DNA of 64,000 bases from Medicago truncatula. Taxonomy: Eukaryota > Streptophyta > Magnoliopsida > Fabales > Fabaceae. Positions 35,026-45,438 of the stretch are shown piece after piece. The notes below the pieces were generated by a model. The model was not told the origin of the DNA. It made no database searches and was given only the letters and a program-made list of their open reading frames with translations. Each line of letters starts with the position of its first letter. Positions within the stretch are counted from its first letter, which is position 1. The position numbers and the translations under genes were made by a program. The stretch lies in assembly GCF_003473485.1 (NCBI RefSeq), contig NC_053045.1:49394494-49458493 (forward strand). The letters run 5' to 3'.

Positions 35026-35210
35026 GAGGAGTGTTATTTGAACAACCAATTTGGTGACAACTTATTTGACAACCATATTTTACAAAGAAAAAAGTGGTAT
35101 TGGCACGGAAACCATAGCAATAGAGAGATAAAGTAAAAAGTAATGTGAGTATGAGAGAGAAAGTTGTTGCAAAAGTTATCACTAAATGGATGTTCAAATA
35201 TCATTTCTCT
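35026..35210. mobile_element. MITE, TATTTGTACAAC family, 9-bp target duplication
   Basis: The left end GAGGAGTGTTATTTGAACAA and the right end (reverse-complemented) GAGAAATGATATTTGAACAT are inverted. Both are followed by GGTGACAACTT/AGTGATAACTT words. The perfect 9-bp repeat TGTAATTTA flanks at 35017-35025 and 35211-35219. 185 bp, non-coding. Confidence 0.9.
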
Positions 35211-35251
35211 GTAATTTATGTAAATTATGCAGACATGAATGAAAGATTATT

Positions 35252-36024
35252 AGTTTCTCTTGTGAGCTGTCACCAAAACCCTAGTTTCTTCTCATTCAAT
35301 GATAAAGAAAAAGTATAAAAAGTTATCTAATTTAGACATAGTATAGGGCGGATGTAGCCAAGTAGATCAAGGCAGTGGATTGTGAATCCACCATGCGCGG
35401 GTTCAATTCCCGTCATTCGCCCATGAATCTATTAAATCTAGAGAAAAAAAGATAAAATAATTTCGAATAGAATCTTTTAAAACAAAAAGAAAAAAGAGAA
35501 AAGAATTTATAATATACTCATGTTGCAGCTGATACTGCTGTTTTCTTGATCCATCAAAGAGGGGTTATTTAGGGTCAATTTTTGATCCAAAATCACCCCT
35601 CTAACTCGTTTTTCTCTTTCCCTTATATTGAAATAAGAGATTTTCACATCTATTTCGTTTTTTATTTTGTGATTTTGTCGTCTTTGTGCGATGTTGGTTT
35701 GTTCGTCGTCTTTGTGCAACGTTGTTTGTTTTTCTTGTTTCTCTCAGCTATTTGATCGGTTCAGATTGTCAAATTAGCTTCGATACAGTGCAAATCCAAT
35801 CAATGACTTTGGCGTCATCCACGTTGCAGATCTGGAGACATGGTTATTCCGGAGATCTAAATCTAGTCATATGTGTAGGCATTTGTACTTTGTCGTTTAT
35901 GCTATTAACATGGATGTTGTGAGCCTGTTCACAGATTCATCCTTTTTGTTTTTAGCGAATTTGCATTATTTCGATGTACTCTATCAATTTGAATGAATGA
36001 ATATCTTTTATTTTATCAAAAAAA
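35252..36024 (+). mobile_element. retroposed segment with A-tail and 17-bp target duplication
   Basis: ATGAATGAAAGATTATT (35235-35251) and ATGAATAAAAGATTATT (36025-36041) are near-identical 17-mers. The 773 bp between them start with a leader-like ACCAAAACCCTAG and end TTTTATTTTATC plus a run of A, as in LINE 3' ends. This is the signature of target-primed reverse transcription. Inside lies an organelle-type tRNA-His. No protein domain was identified (the frame at 35686-35922 is unassigned). Probably an internally deleted LINE or chimeric retrocopy. Confidence 0.65.
35347..35421 (+). tRNA. trnH-GUG: tRNA-His(GUG), plastid-type
   Basis: The cloverleaf is complete: acceptor GGCGGAT pairs with ATTCGCC, the D-arm is GCCAAGTAGATCAAGGC, the anticodon stem-loop is GTGGA-TTGTGAA-TCCAC with anticodon GTG, and the T-arm GCGGGTTCAATTCCCGT is present. 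The sequence matches the plastid trnH type rather than the eukaryotic cytosolic one. From memory of the plastid gene it differs at about two positions. It is embedded in nuclear repeat sequence, so it is best read as organellar DNA transferred to the nucleus (NUPT, or NUMT because plant mitochondria often carry this tRNA). Expression is doubtful. Confidence 0.85.
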
Positions 36025-36096
36025 ATGAATAAAAGATTATTGAATCATTTTCTTATATTTATCGGTTTGATTTGAATTAAATTTCGTAAAAAAGTA

Positions 36097-36222
36097 TTCT
36101 TTTCGGTCTTATTTATAAGAGACGTTTGTATCAACAAAAATTGATGTGCCTGGTTCAAAATTAAATCAAATACATAGACTTTTGTTGACTAAAAGATATC
36201 TTATAAATAGGACTGAATGAAG
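36097..36222. mobile_element. Stowaway-type MITE (126 bp)
   Basis: Left TTCTTTTCGGTCTTATTTAT and right (reverse-complemented) CTTCATTCAGTCCTATTTAT are inverted, with inner TCAACAAAA words. TA lies on both sides (36095-36096 and 36223-36224). Sibling of 18763-18889. Confidence 0.85.
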
Positions 36223-36265
36223 TATTTTTTTTTTTTTTTTTGTATAAAAGGACCGAATGAAGTAT
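36209..36265. repeat. poly(T) micro-insertion at the edge of a Stowaway MITE
   Basis: AGGACTGAATGAAGTAT (36209-36225) and AGGACCGAATGAAGTAT (36249-36265) are 17-bp repeats with one mismatch. The 23-bp insert is a T run followed by GTATAAA. The left repeat is the end of the MITE, so this insertion is younger than the MITE. Confidence 0.75.
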
Positions 36266-36448
36266 TTTAAAAGCCGAACCAAACAAATCCCATTCTCCAT
36301 GCACCATGCTTGTGAGCTATGAAGCCCACATAGTACAAGTGCGGATACGATACAAATACAAGGATACACTATTTTAAAATTTAGGATACAGTTAAATATG
36401 TTAACAAAATCCTTATAATAAAACTAGGGAAATGCTTTTTCTCGCGGG

Positions 36449-36966
36449 TAGGGTTGGGAATAGGCCAGGCCAGGCTTTGATAGGCCTGAGCCTGGCCTAC
36501 GAAAATTTTTGCAGGCCTGAGCCTGGCCTATGGCCTTTCATAGGCCTATTTTTTTAACCTGACCTATTTAAAAGTCTAGCCTGGCCTGAAAGCCTATTTA
36601 CAGGCCTACTTACTATTAAAGTCATTAAACATTTCATTTTATCTACTTTTAAATAGGCTTAATAGGCCTCAAATCCTATTTCAGTGTAAGACTTGTCTAT
36701 CACTACTATAAGGCCTTAAAAGCCTATTTAACTATAAAGCTTTAAAGCATATTTAAAAAGTCCACTATGAAGTCTAACATGCATACACAGGCCGGCCTAT
36801 TAGGCTTCATAGGCTTTTTTGATAGCCTAAGCCTGACCTATTTACTTAAATAGACTTTTTAAAAAGCCTAAGCCTAACCTTTTTAATAAACAGGCCAGGC
36901 CAGGCCAGACTTAAACAGGCCAGGCCATAGGCCCCTGTAGGCCGGCCTGGCCTATTCCCAACCCTA
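36449..36966. mobile_element. hAT MITE with perfect 8-bp target duplication
   Basis: TAGGGTTGGGAATAGGCCAG at the left and (right, reverse-complemented) TAGGGTTGGGAATAGGCCAG are perfect inverted repeats of 20 bp or more. The 8-bp repeat CTCGCGGG flanks at 36441-36448 and 36967-36974. The interior is packed with AGGCCT/GGCCTAT words and has no coding capacity. The 8-bp duplication and end sequence fit the hAT superfamily. Confidence 0.95.
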
Positions 36967-36974
36967 CTCGCGGG

Positions 36975-37953
36975 AGAATATCAAGCGAATAGAGCACGAC
37001 AATAGCTGATTAGTTTTGATTGGAGGTTTATTTCTTAATTTCCTTTTATTTTCCCAACAAACACCTCCTTGTATTCCGTCAAACATCAAATTGTGATTGA
37101 TTAGTTTTGGTTCGGGAAGCTTTCACTATATTTTATTTCACACTATATAGCATCGCTCATAAAACTAATTTGCATGTGACATACTTTGAAAGAAATGTTC
37201 ATTGACACTCTTCATTAAATATAATTATAAAAATCACAATTAAAGAAAAAGTCATAATCTCCTTACATTCATCCAAAATTCAATATGTAAAGTATATTCT
37301 TAGAGCATTTCAACCAAATTCAACAAAATTCTTATAACAGATACACATGTTTAAATTGAATCATATATATTTCAAGTAAATTCTTATAAAATTGTCTTAT
37401 TTTTTTACCCTTCATTTTTTATAGGATATATAAAGTATCTTATAACCATCATTATGTATATATAAAGTATCCTATAAACAAAATATCTTATAAGATATTT
37501 TTAAAAAAATTAAAAAAGTTAATTATGATACTTCATAGGTACATATCTACATAATATCGATATCGAATACACATCTGATACATGCACGTCTCCATCGTTG
37601 GAGTATCAGGACTTCATAACCTATCTGTAAAGTGAAATTATTGTCACGTGGATATTGTGGTGATGTGTGCGTGTATTAGTGCCCAATTAGTTTCCATCAC
37701 TTATATTTAAACACCTTTAAATTTTGATCAAATTTGCACATGTTAAGAAATTTAAAATTGTAAATTTGTCTTAAAACTTATGCATTTTATATAAAATATA
37801 TAACTTAACAAATAATTTATATTTTTTAGTAACTTTTATTTGTTTTAACATGAACAATATACAATATTACACATTTAATTTTACACACTCATTCTTTTTA
37901 TTTATTTATTTATTTATTTTTATTACACGAGCAATATATTAGCTTCGCGTATT
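36975..37953. other. spacer between dioxygenase copies
   Basis: AT-rich, no gene. Words such as GATACGATACAAATAC (near 36345) and ATATCGATATCGAATACACA (near 37555) look like the two sides of an older GATAC-rich repeat into which the hAT MITE inserted. Similar words occur at 30490-30530. A TTTA microsatellite lies at about 37899-37922. Confidence 0.4.
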
Positions 37954-38044
37954 GTGTTTAATAATATACCCCTCGTGTTCCATCACCCTATTATTTTAGT
38001 CCTCCATGATAGAATGATGATATCAGAAAATCGAAAACAAATCT
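37954..38044 (+). repeat. duplicated promoter block, copy 2
   Basis: Near-identical to 29432-29519 but ending about 690 bp before the ATG of dioxygenase 2 instead of 116 bp. About 600 bp of unrelated AT-rich sequence (38045-38660) separates it from the shared leader word TATCAAGTGAAGCTAAATTG. An insertion split the promoter of copy 2, or a deletion shortened that of copy 1. Confidence 0.9.
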
Positions 38045-38736
38045 CTTTGGTACTGCATTCTGGCGACAAAAAATATTTATAAGATACTCCCAAGTTTTCT
38101 TAGGGGAAGATATTCAGTTTTGTTTTAATATACTATTTTATTACTGTCGTTTTAAAAAATGTATATTTTGTTATATTAAATTTATCTAGCAGCGTGTCAA
38201 GATGCTCTGCTCATTGAAATTGTCCTCCGTTTGGCATAGAATCTCTCTTCTTAAGAGATAAATTTGGAACTTAATTTTGACTCTCTCTTTTTCTTTTTGC
38301 CTCGTTACATCGTAACACTACCAAAAAAAATTATCTAACGTGTGTCCTCGTATACTTAACTTAGTAGTTGACATTAACAATGTATAATAAAATTTATCTA
38401 GTGTAATATAATAATAATAAGCATACCTAGATGTGAACTATTAATACTAAATAAAGAAGCAATTGAATTCAATTTTTTTTTAACTCCGTCGATGACATAT
38501 TGTTAAGAATAATCTGAGTTTGATTTTTAGTTGAAATAATTTTTGATCAAATTTTACTTTTCAACCGAACACTGGATTAACAAAGATATTTTTTGTGAGA
38601 AATGTTAACACTAAAAAAATTACTAATATAAGTATTTTGAAATCAACTCAATCAAACAACAAAAGCTCCAAAGCTAGAAGTTACTATCAAGTGAAGCTAA
38701 ATTGGAAAGGAGTAGTATCAATTATCAAACTAGGAG

Positions 38737-41700
38737 ATGGCAGGAACAGCAACATTGAGTCTTCCTATCATAGACCTCTCCTCACCTGATCGAATTTCCA
38801 CAGCCAAATCCATCCATCAGGTTTTCTATACTGCTATTAATAATTAATTAGTTCAACACATCCATGCATATACTGTGTTTCAATATTGATAATAATAACT
38901 AAGAAAAATTTATAGGCATGCGTTGAGTATGGTTTTTTTTACCTTGTGAACCACGGTGTGGACGAGGATTTTATCAAACAAGCATTCGATCAGAGTGCAA
39001 ACTTCTTCTCACTTCCAATTGAAGACAAAATTAAATTGAACCGCAAGGAGTATAGAGGTTATACTCCTCTCTATGCTGAGAAACTTGACCCTTCTTCACT
39101 ATCCAAAGGTAATTGGAGACACTTATTTGAGTTGTCGGACACCGGACACATGTACAAGGGGTGTCTAAGGTGTATTGAAACAAAGCAAAAACAAATAATT
39201 TTTTTTAGGACATTTATCTAAATTCCAGAGGTGTTTGTGCTTTAGTGTCTAAATTTGTTGAATTTTCTGAAAGATAGAAAATTTTAATTTGATAACTTGT
39301 ATTGTATTATAAGCAGGTGATCCAAAAGAGAGCTATTACATTGGCCCTTTAACAGATACCACAAGTGTTCGTCTGAATCAATGGCCTTCTAATGGTATGA
39401 ATTTCCTTTGGGTTGTGCACATTCTTCATTAGGAATAATGAAAATTAATTTTGTGTTCTGGTTTTATTTTTTTACATGAGATTAATTACTTGAGGTGTTT
39501 TTTCTTTCTTTCCGGCAATGACACTTCAGAATTACTCCCAAATTGGAGACCCACAATGGAATCCTTATTTTGGAAAATACTGTAAGTTTTATCAACTTTC
39601 AAATAATGTACTTTTCTGCATGTTACTAAGGCCCTGTCTACTCATAGTATATGTTTGACTATACCAAGAACTTTGCTCTTTTTTTTTCCTCTTTGCGAGT
39701 GTATTGCTTGTGTCAGTTTGAGCATTCAAATTTACATTCTTTTCTTTTTTCTATTGTTAAAAAACAGTTTTGAATTTAAATATTCTTCTCATGTTCCACA
39801 GGTCAGCTGGCAAAGAGTTGTTGTCTTTAATCGCCCTGTCTTTGAATCTTGATGAAAATTATTTTGAGAAGATCAGTGCCTTAAATAAACCAGAAGCTTT
39901 TCTTCGCCTTTTGCGCTATCCAGGTTTATTAGTATTTATTTTATTTTCTGAACCTTCTTAATTAAGCACATAGCCTAATCGGTAATACCAATTTTGTTTG
40001 CCTTTTACTGTTGATAACGTGTTTGTAAATTACATTAGGTGAATTGGGACCTAATGAAGAGATATGTGGTGCCTCTGCTCATTCAGATTATGGCATGATC
40101 ACTCTCCTATTAACCAACGGTGTTCCAGGACTGCAGGTTCTCATATTGAACCTTAACTCCTGTTTAAAGTTAGTATTCACATAATTTTGTTTTGAAGACG
40201 CGTATTATTCACATTATTAATGACTTAAGAATTTATATTTAAAGATCTGCAAGGAGAAGTTGAAGCAGCCTCAGGTATGGGAGGATGTTTCTCATGTAGA
40301 AGGGTAAGTTCATGTAGAAGAACTTTGTAAATAATATGTTACCACCACGTTTAAGTCTATATGCTTTTCCTTTCCCTTCTAGTGTTAGGTGTTTTATGTT
40401 TGAATATGCAGGGCCATAATTGTGAACATTGGGGACATGATGGAGAGATGGACAAATTGTTTATACCGGTAAATTCCATCATCTAGCAACTTATAATACA
40501 TTTCTTTTATCAACTGTTTATATCATATCATTCTTAGTTTCTGCTATTACTCTTGCAGGTCAACACTTCACAGGGTGATGCCAACAGGAAAAGAACGCTA
40601 CTCTGTAACTATTACTAACCACTTCTTTCTAGCCATGACATTACACATTTCGCTTCTTTGTTTTCATTTTGTTGGCATGTTTTCATATACTTTTCCAGCG
40701 AAATATGAGTGGTAATTTTGTACTTTTGCAGGTGGCATTCTTCATGGATCCACCCTCAGATTGTGTTGTGGAATGCTTTGAAAGTTGCTGCAGTGAATCA
40801 TCTCCCCCCAGGTATAGAAAAGTTTTATCGAATTTTATTTTAGTTCAATTTTGACTGTGTTAAAAGCAAAATGGACTTGATATATTTTCAAAATCCTGTG
40901 TCTCTCAACAAACAAAATCTTTCACTTCTTTTGTGAAACGTTAAAAGTTCATAATCTATTCGTTTTTTAGTACACATTCGATTTCCAAATTCCGTAGCCT
41001 ATGTGAATTTGGGGATTAGTTGCACTGACTTCTGCTAGCTTAACAATGCCAGCATGTAACAAGAAATGAACATTCGCGTGCCAAAAACATGCTTCTAATA
41101 GTTGATATGTGCAGTCTCGTTGTTTGACCACTTCGGCATCTCACACTGGTTGTACAACTCGCCAACTTAGACTCACATTGATCACATAGGCTACGAGCAA
41201 TTGGTATTTGTGTGACTAAAATAACACAAAAAGATCAAAAGTGTAATTAAACCTTGTTATAAAGCGAGGGGCCCTTTCCTTATATAAGAAACGTTAACTA
41301 ATGACATGGCATTTTCTTTTGCTTTTGCCCAAAAACAAAAAAAACTGATGACATGGGAAGATGCCATAGGGACATAGATAACCTTAAAAGTTACTTTTAT
41401 TGCAATCTGAGTCTCCAATAGCCCCGAAGACGAAAAGCTGAAGCAAAAACATTGTTTTATTTTATTTTGGTCAAGTAACCTAGTGGCTAGAATTCACCTT
41501 TTTCAAGGTAAATAAGTGGGGTGTCCAGGTTCGAACCCCGGCCCCTGCATATAATAATGCATGTCCCTGCCAACTGAGCTATGCTCACGGGGACATTTTA
41601 TTAGCATTGTTGGAGAACTTTTTTTTTTTTTTTTGACAAATCATTGTTGGAGAACTTAGTTAGCAAGGAATGACCAGCATTCGGTATCAAAAGTTAATCT

Positions 41701-41968
41701 TTAAGAAAAGTTGGGGGCAACAATCTTTAGTTAAATTTAGAAAAGTTCATCTTTATCTTTGTTTTTTGGCACAATAAATCTTAAACTTTACGTAGGCTAC
41801 AAATAAATCTTAGTATTTTTAGTTTGTACACTTAAGAGGTTATAAGCTTTTGCAATGTTCTCTTGCAGATTCCCTCCAATACGTAGTGGGGACTACTTGA
41901 ATCAGCGGTTCAAGCTCACATATGATTCAGAAAGAGAGCTCAAGTGCTCCTTCCAGTCAAAGAGCTGA
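38737..41968 (+). CDS. 2-oxoglutarate/Fe(II)-dependent dioxygenase, array copy 2
   Basis: Paralogue of the gene at 29635 with the same eleven-exon plan: 38737-38820, 38916-39108, 39317-39394, 39530-39581, 39802-39923, 40039-40136, 40245-40303, 40412-40468, 40559-40604, 40732-40811, 41869-41968, giving 322 residues. The active-site set is complete: H191-S-D193, H252 in STLHRVMP, and RxS at 261-263. It keeps the PNEEI stretch before HSD that copy 1 lacks, and ends in CSFQSKS, 9 residues longer overall. Introns are similar in place and partly in sequence to copy 1, showing a recent tandem duplication. Intron 10 has gained a SINE and a poly(T) micro-insertion. The product is a DOXC-type oxygenase of unknown substrate. 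No recent defect was seen. Confidence 0.92.
41457..41604 (-). mobile_element. tRNA-derived SINE in intron 10 of dioxygenase 2
   Basis: On the minus strand, CATAGCTCAGTTGGCAGGGA is a tRNA A-box and GGGGTTCGAACCCCGG a B-box, about 40 bp apart. They are followed by a body ending AGGTTACTTGACC and an A/T-rich tail (AAAATAAAATAAAAC). CATTGTT on both sides (41450-41456, 41605-41611) is a short candidate target duplication. The matching intron position in copy 1 (about 33262-33285) has no insert, so the SINE arrived after the gene duplication. Confidence 0.8.
41605..41657. repeat. poly(T) micro-insertion with 16-bp direct repeats
   Basis: CATTGTTGGAGAACTT is perfectly repeated at 41605-41620 and 41642-41657. 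The 21-bp insert is a T run followed by GACAAAT. Copy 1 of the gene has a single version of this word at the same intron position, so the duplication arose with the insertion. Confidence 0.85.
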
Positions 41969-43537
41969 AGTTTGTGCAAACATTCATTTGGTTTCAACCA
42001 AATTTAAATACATGTTGCATTTTAATAAAGTTTTCAAAATCTGGTCTATGACTATTGGTTGTTGTCATATCATATCAAGAATTTATTATGATATTGTTGT
42101 TGTTTTTATAATAGTTGGACCCGATGGATAAATAGCTTATTTAAGTACTTATGCATTAAGTGTTTATTTCTAAAGAGTTTACATCACATATGCTTAAACT
42201 TAATAAATTATGTGTGTTTGGATTATATGTGGAAAGATACTCATACAAAGTTAAAGTGTGTCGATGTATTTGATGTTAAATTCATACCTAAAAACACAAA
42301 CTCGGACGAGTATATGAGTTAACATTCTGAGTTTGAAAACAATCATCTGAATCTTAAATCTCTTTATTGTCATAAGTCGTAACAAACATAATACAAGTGT
42401 CCTAGTACACCAAAAAATGTTACATTGTTTAAGAATTAAGATGAAATGCAGTTTATAAGCAATAGTCATCGACTAACTATTGAGATGCCTCTTCTTCAAA
42501 AAACTATTGAGATGCCTTTTACAATTGACAAAATTGTAAGTGCTTCTACATTAGACTCAAAGTGGACAATACATTGGAAATGTGATGCCGTGGACTTGGG
42601 TCAGATCATTGGCGCGTCACTAAACTTAGGGGGGACTGAGTTGAAAGTATAATTTAGTGAAGAAAAGTAAATTTTTAAATGCACAACATATACAAGATAT
42701 TTAAGAAATTATAAGATATATTCAAAATTAATATATGTTTTAAATTATAAAATATTTCAAGAACATAAGAAAGTTGAGTACCTTAAGGTTTGCCAGAGAA
42801 TGATAAAACTAAAGCGATTTTCAAATAGCAGAGAAAAATAATATGAAACAATGAGAATGCAAATATAGGAAGATGAAATCACGACTAATGAATCGTTTGT
42901 TAGTGATTGTTAGCGGTTCCTCACTTTCTGATTTGCTGTTAAGGATAGAGAAATTAAGCTCATAAACTTAAGGTCCATTATATTGAATCTAACAAAAGGG
43001 TCATTATACAATATCATATGAAGTTCACAAAAAATAAATATATATCAAAAAGTATAATTGCATATTAGCGTTTTTTTTTTTTAAAAGCTCGGGGGACCGT
43101 GGCCTATGTTGGTCCCCCTTCTAGCTTCATCCCTAGCATCATGTGGAGGTTGAACTTATGTCACTCTCTGGTAGAATCGTTAGCTCCTTAACTCTATGTC
43201 TTTGACCGGATGCCACATATTATTCTAAATACAGCAAAAAGTTGCATATTATTTGAGAATCGAGACTAAATATAGTTTACAAATAGTGCTCCTCTATCGC
43301 TGAGACGTCTTTTATAAATGACGAAGCCTTAACATACAATATTGCTCTTGAGGTTGGAACTTGGAACAATAACATAGTAAGTAGTAGTGGGAGGTGGGGA
43401 GTCACAATCGAATATCTCGAGATTTGCCTCTATATTTCTATATTTATATCAATGAGTCAACAAAATTAAACCTCCATAGTTAAAGATTTACTATCAACAG
43501 AAGCTGAACTGGAATTAGTATCAGATAAGGGAAAGAA
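41969..43537. other. spacer between dioxygenase copies 2 and 3
   Basis: Starts with the 3' untranslated region of copy 2. Open frames at 42251-42469 (minus) and 42446-42652 (plus) have no domain. A retroelement-like scrap (GCTCGGGGGACCGTGGCC) lies near 43087. No gene supported. Confidence 0.4.
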
Positions 43538-44007
43538 ATGGCCATGACGGCAAAATTGAGTCTTCCTATCATAGACCTCTCCTCACCTGATCGTCTATCC
43601 ACAGCCAATTCCATCCGTCAGGTTTTTCTCTACTAATTGTTTATACTATTACTAGTATTAATTAGTTCAACACTAGAGAACTCTCGATGCAAATATTAAT
43701 AATAATTAAAATTTATAGGCATGCGTTGAGTATGGTTTCTTTTACCTTGTGAACCATGGTGTGAATGAGGATTTTATGAAGCAAGTGTTTGAGCACAGTG
43801 CAAAGTTCTTCTCACTTCCTCTCCAACACAAAATGAACTTGATCCTAGTCCACTTTCCAAAGGTATATTCTTATTTTTAGATATTTATTTTAGTTCATAA
43901 ATTATAGACGTTAAATTAATATTCATAACCATTTTCTAAATACATGACCAATTTTTCTTATAACATTAGAGATTTATATGTTTGGATACTCCACTTCTAT
44001 TATTATA

Positions 44008-44191
44008 GAGAAATGATATTTGTACAACTATTATGTGACAACTTTTGGAAAATTTTATCTCTTATACTCACATGAGATTTCTATTCTCTCTCTTCCTTTT
44101 TCTCTCTCCATTGTTTTTGACCAATAAGAAGAGAGAAAAACAAAGTTGTCACCAAAATTATCATCAATTAGATATACAAATATCACTATTC
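44008..44191. mobile_element. MITE, TATTTGTACAAC family, 9-bp target duplication
   Basis: Left GAGAAATGATATTTGTACAA and right (reverse-complemented) GAATAGTGATATTTGTATAT are inverted, with inner GTGACAACTTT on both arms. The 9-bp repeat ATTATTATA flanks at 43999-44007 and 44192-44200. 184 bp, inside intron 2 of the dead dioxygenase. Confidence 0.88.
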
Positions 44192-45155
44192 ATTATTATA
44201 CTAGTAGTTTTTAAGAGCAAGATCTAATAATATCCAAATTATACTATCCTCTGCTCTTTTTGGACACATCTGCACCTCTATTTTTATCTCTGCGGTTCTT
44301 GTGGAGAGGATTGACCAATTGATATTGCTTTCTACCTAATTATTTGTCTTTTTTGATGAAAGAGAGCTCAGTATTTTGTATTTTTCCACTTTATTATTAT
44401 TATTATACTTGAAATTCTCCAAAATGCAAAAATAAAAGTTAAGTTGATAACGTTTCTTTGTTTGAGAGTTTGGAAAGAATGGGAAAGAACGATTTTGGAG
44501 GGTTAAAAATATAGAGAAAAATGGTAAAATCTTTTATATTTTTTAAACGAGTAATTTTTTAAAGAATGATAGATTAATGTTTATGATTAATATATTTTTA
44601 ATTTTAAGAATATTATAACTTCGTAGATTAAATTTGAAGAATTCATGTAAATCATCTTTCAATACAATTTTTTGGTTCCCCAAATTATGAGACTTTTGTC
44701 CTATGAAGAAAAATGAACCCCAAAAGTCTTTCCCTCTTAATGTCATCTATTTCTTCCACTTTCTCTTTCCTTTATATCCAAACTCCTCCCCCCTTCCTCT
44801 CTAAACTCGAAAACCAAGCCTTAGGAAAATAGACGCATTATAGACAATAATATTGTTTTAAAAATATTATTATATTTACTATGTATTTAAATGAAAGTGT
44901 TTGTTAAATAGAGATGATCAATCTCATAATTGATTCCATCTTGAGAGACTATAATGACCCAAGATAGGTCCAAGAGAATATAATAGCCAAGCTAAATAAA
45001 GATTATGATGAGTTAATTGCATATATTTTAGAGATTAGTCATCATGTTCTAGAAGAATCTAGAGATATCATTTGTGATGAGTCATTAGAATGTCAATGCT
45101 ATAAATAGTGGGTTGGTCATTGTAATCCTTATCAAATGAATGAATGAAAAAAATA

Positions 45156-45438
45156 TTTCATTTGTTTCAAAATGAGTGTCATTTTAGCTAACAAAAATTG
45201 TTTCAAAATAAATCTCACTTTCAGTTTTCAATACAATAATAACTTTTTCTTTTCAATTGTACTCTTCAATTAATATTATATACACTACTCCCAAAATATT
45301 ATTTATTCTTCAATAAAAAACAAACAAATAGTTGATTAGGATAATTTGGTGAAATAACATTTCTATTTCTTTTAATTAATACATTTTTTAATATGTGTGT
45401 AAAAACCTTAAACGATATTCATTTTAAAATGGAAGGAG
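45156..45438. mobile_element. Stowaway-like MITE in intron 2 of the dead dioxygenase
   Basis: The left arm (CATTTGTTTCAAAATGAGTG) and the right arm (reverse-complemented, CTCCTTCCATTTTAAAATGA) are inverted. TA occurs at 45154-45155 and 45439-45440. About 283 bp, AT-rich, non-coding. Confidence 0.65.

Noticed and set aside
35252-35346. Further organellar genes next to the tRNA-His
   Set aside because: No psbA, rps19 or rpl2 coding sequence is visible on either side, so the extent of organellar DNA beyond the tRNA cannot be supported.
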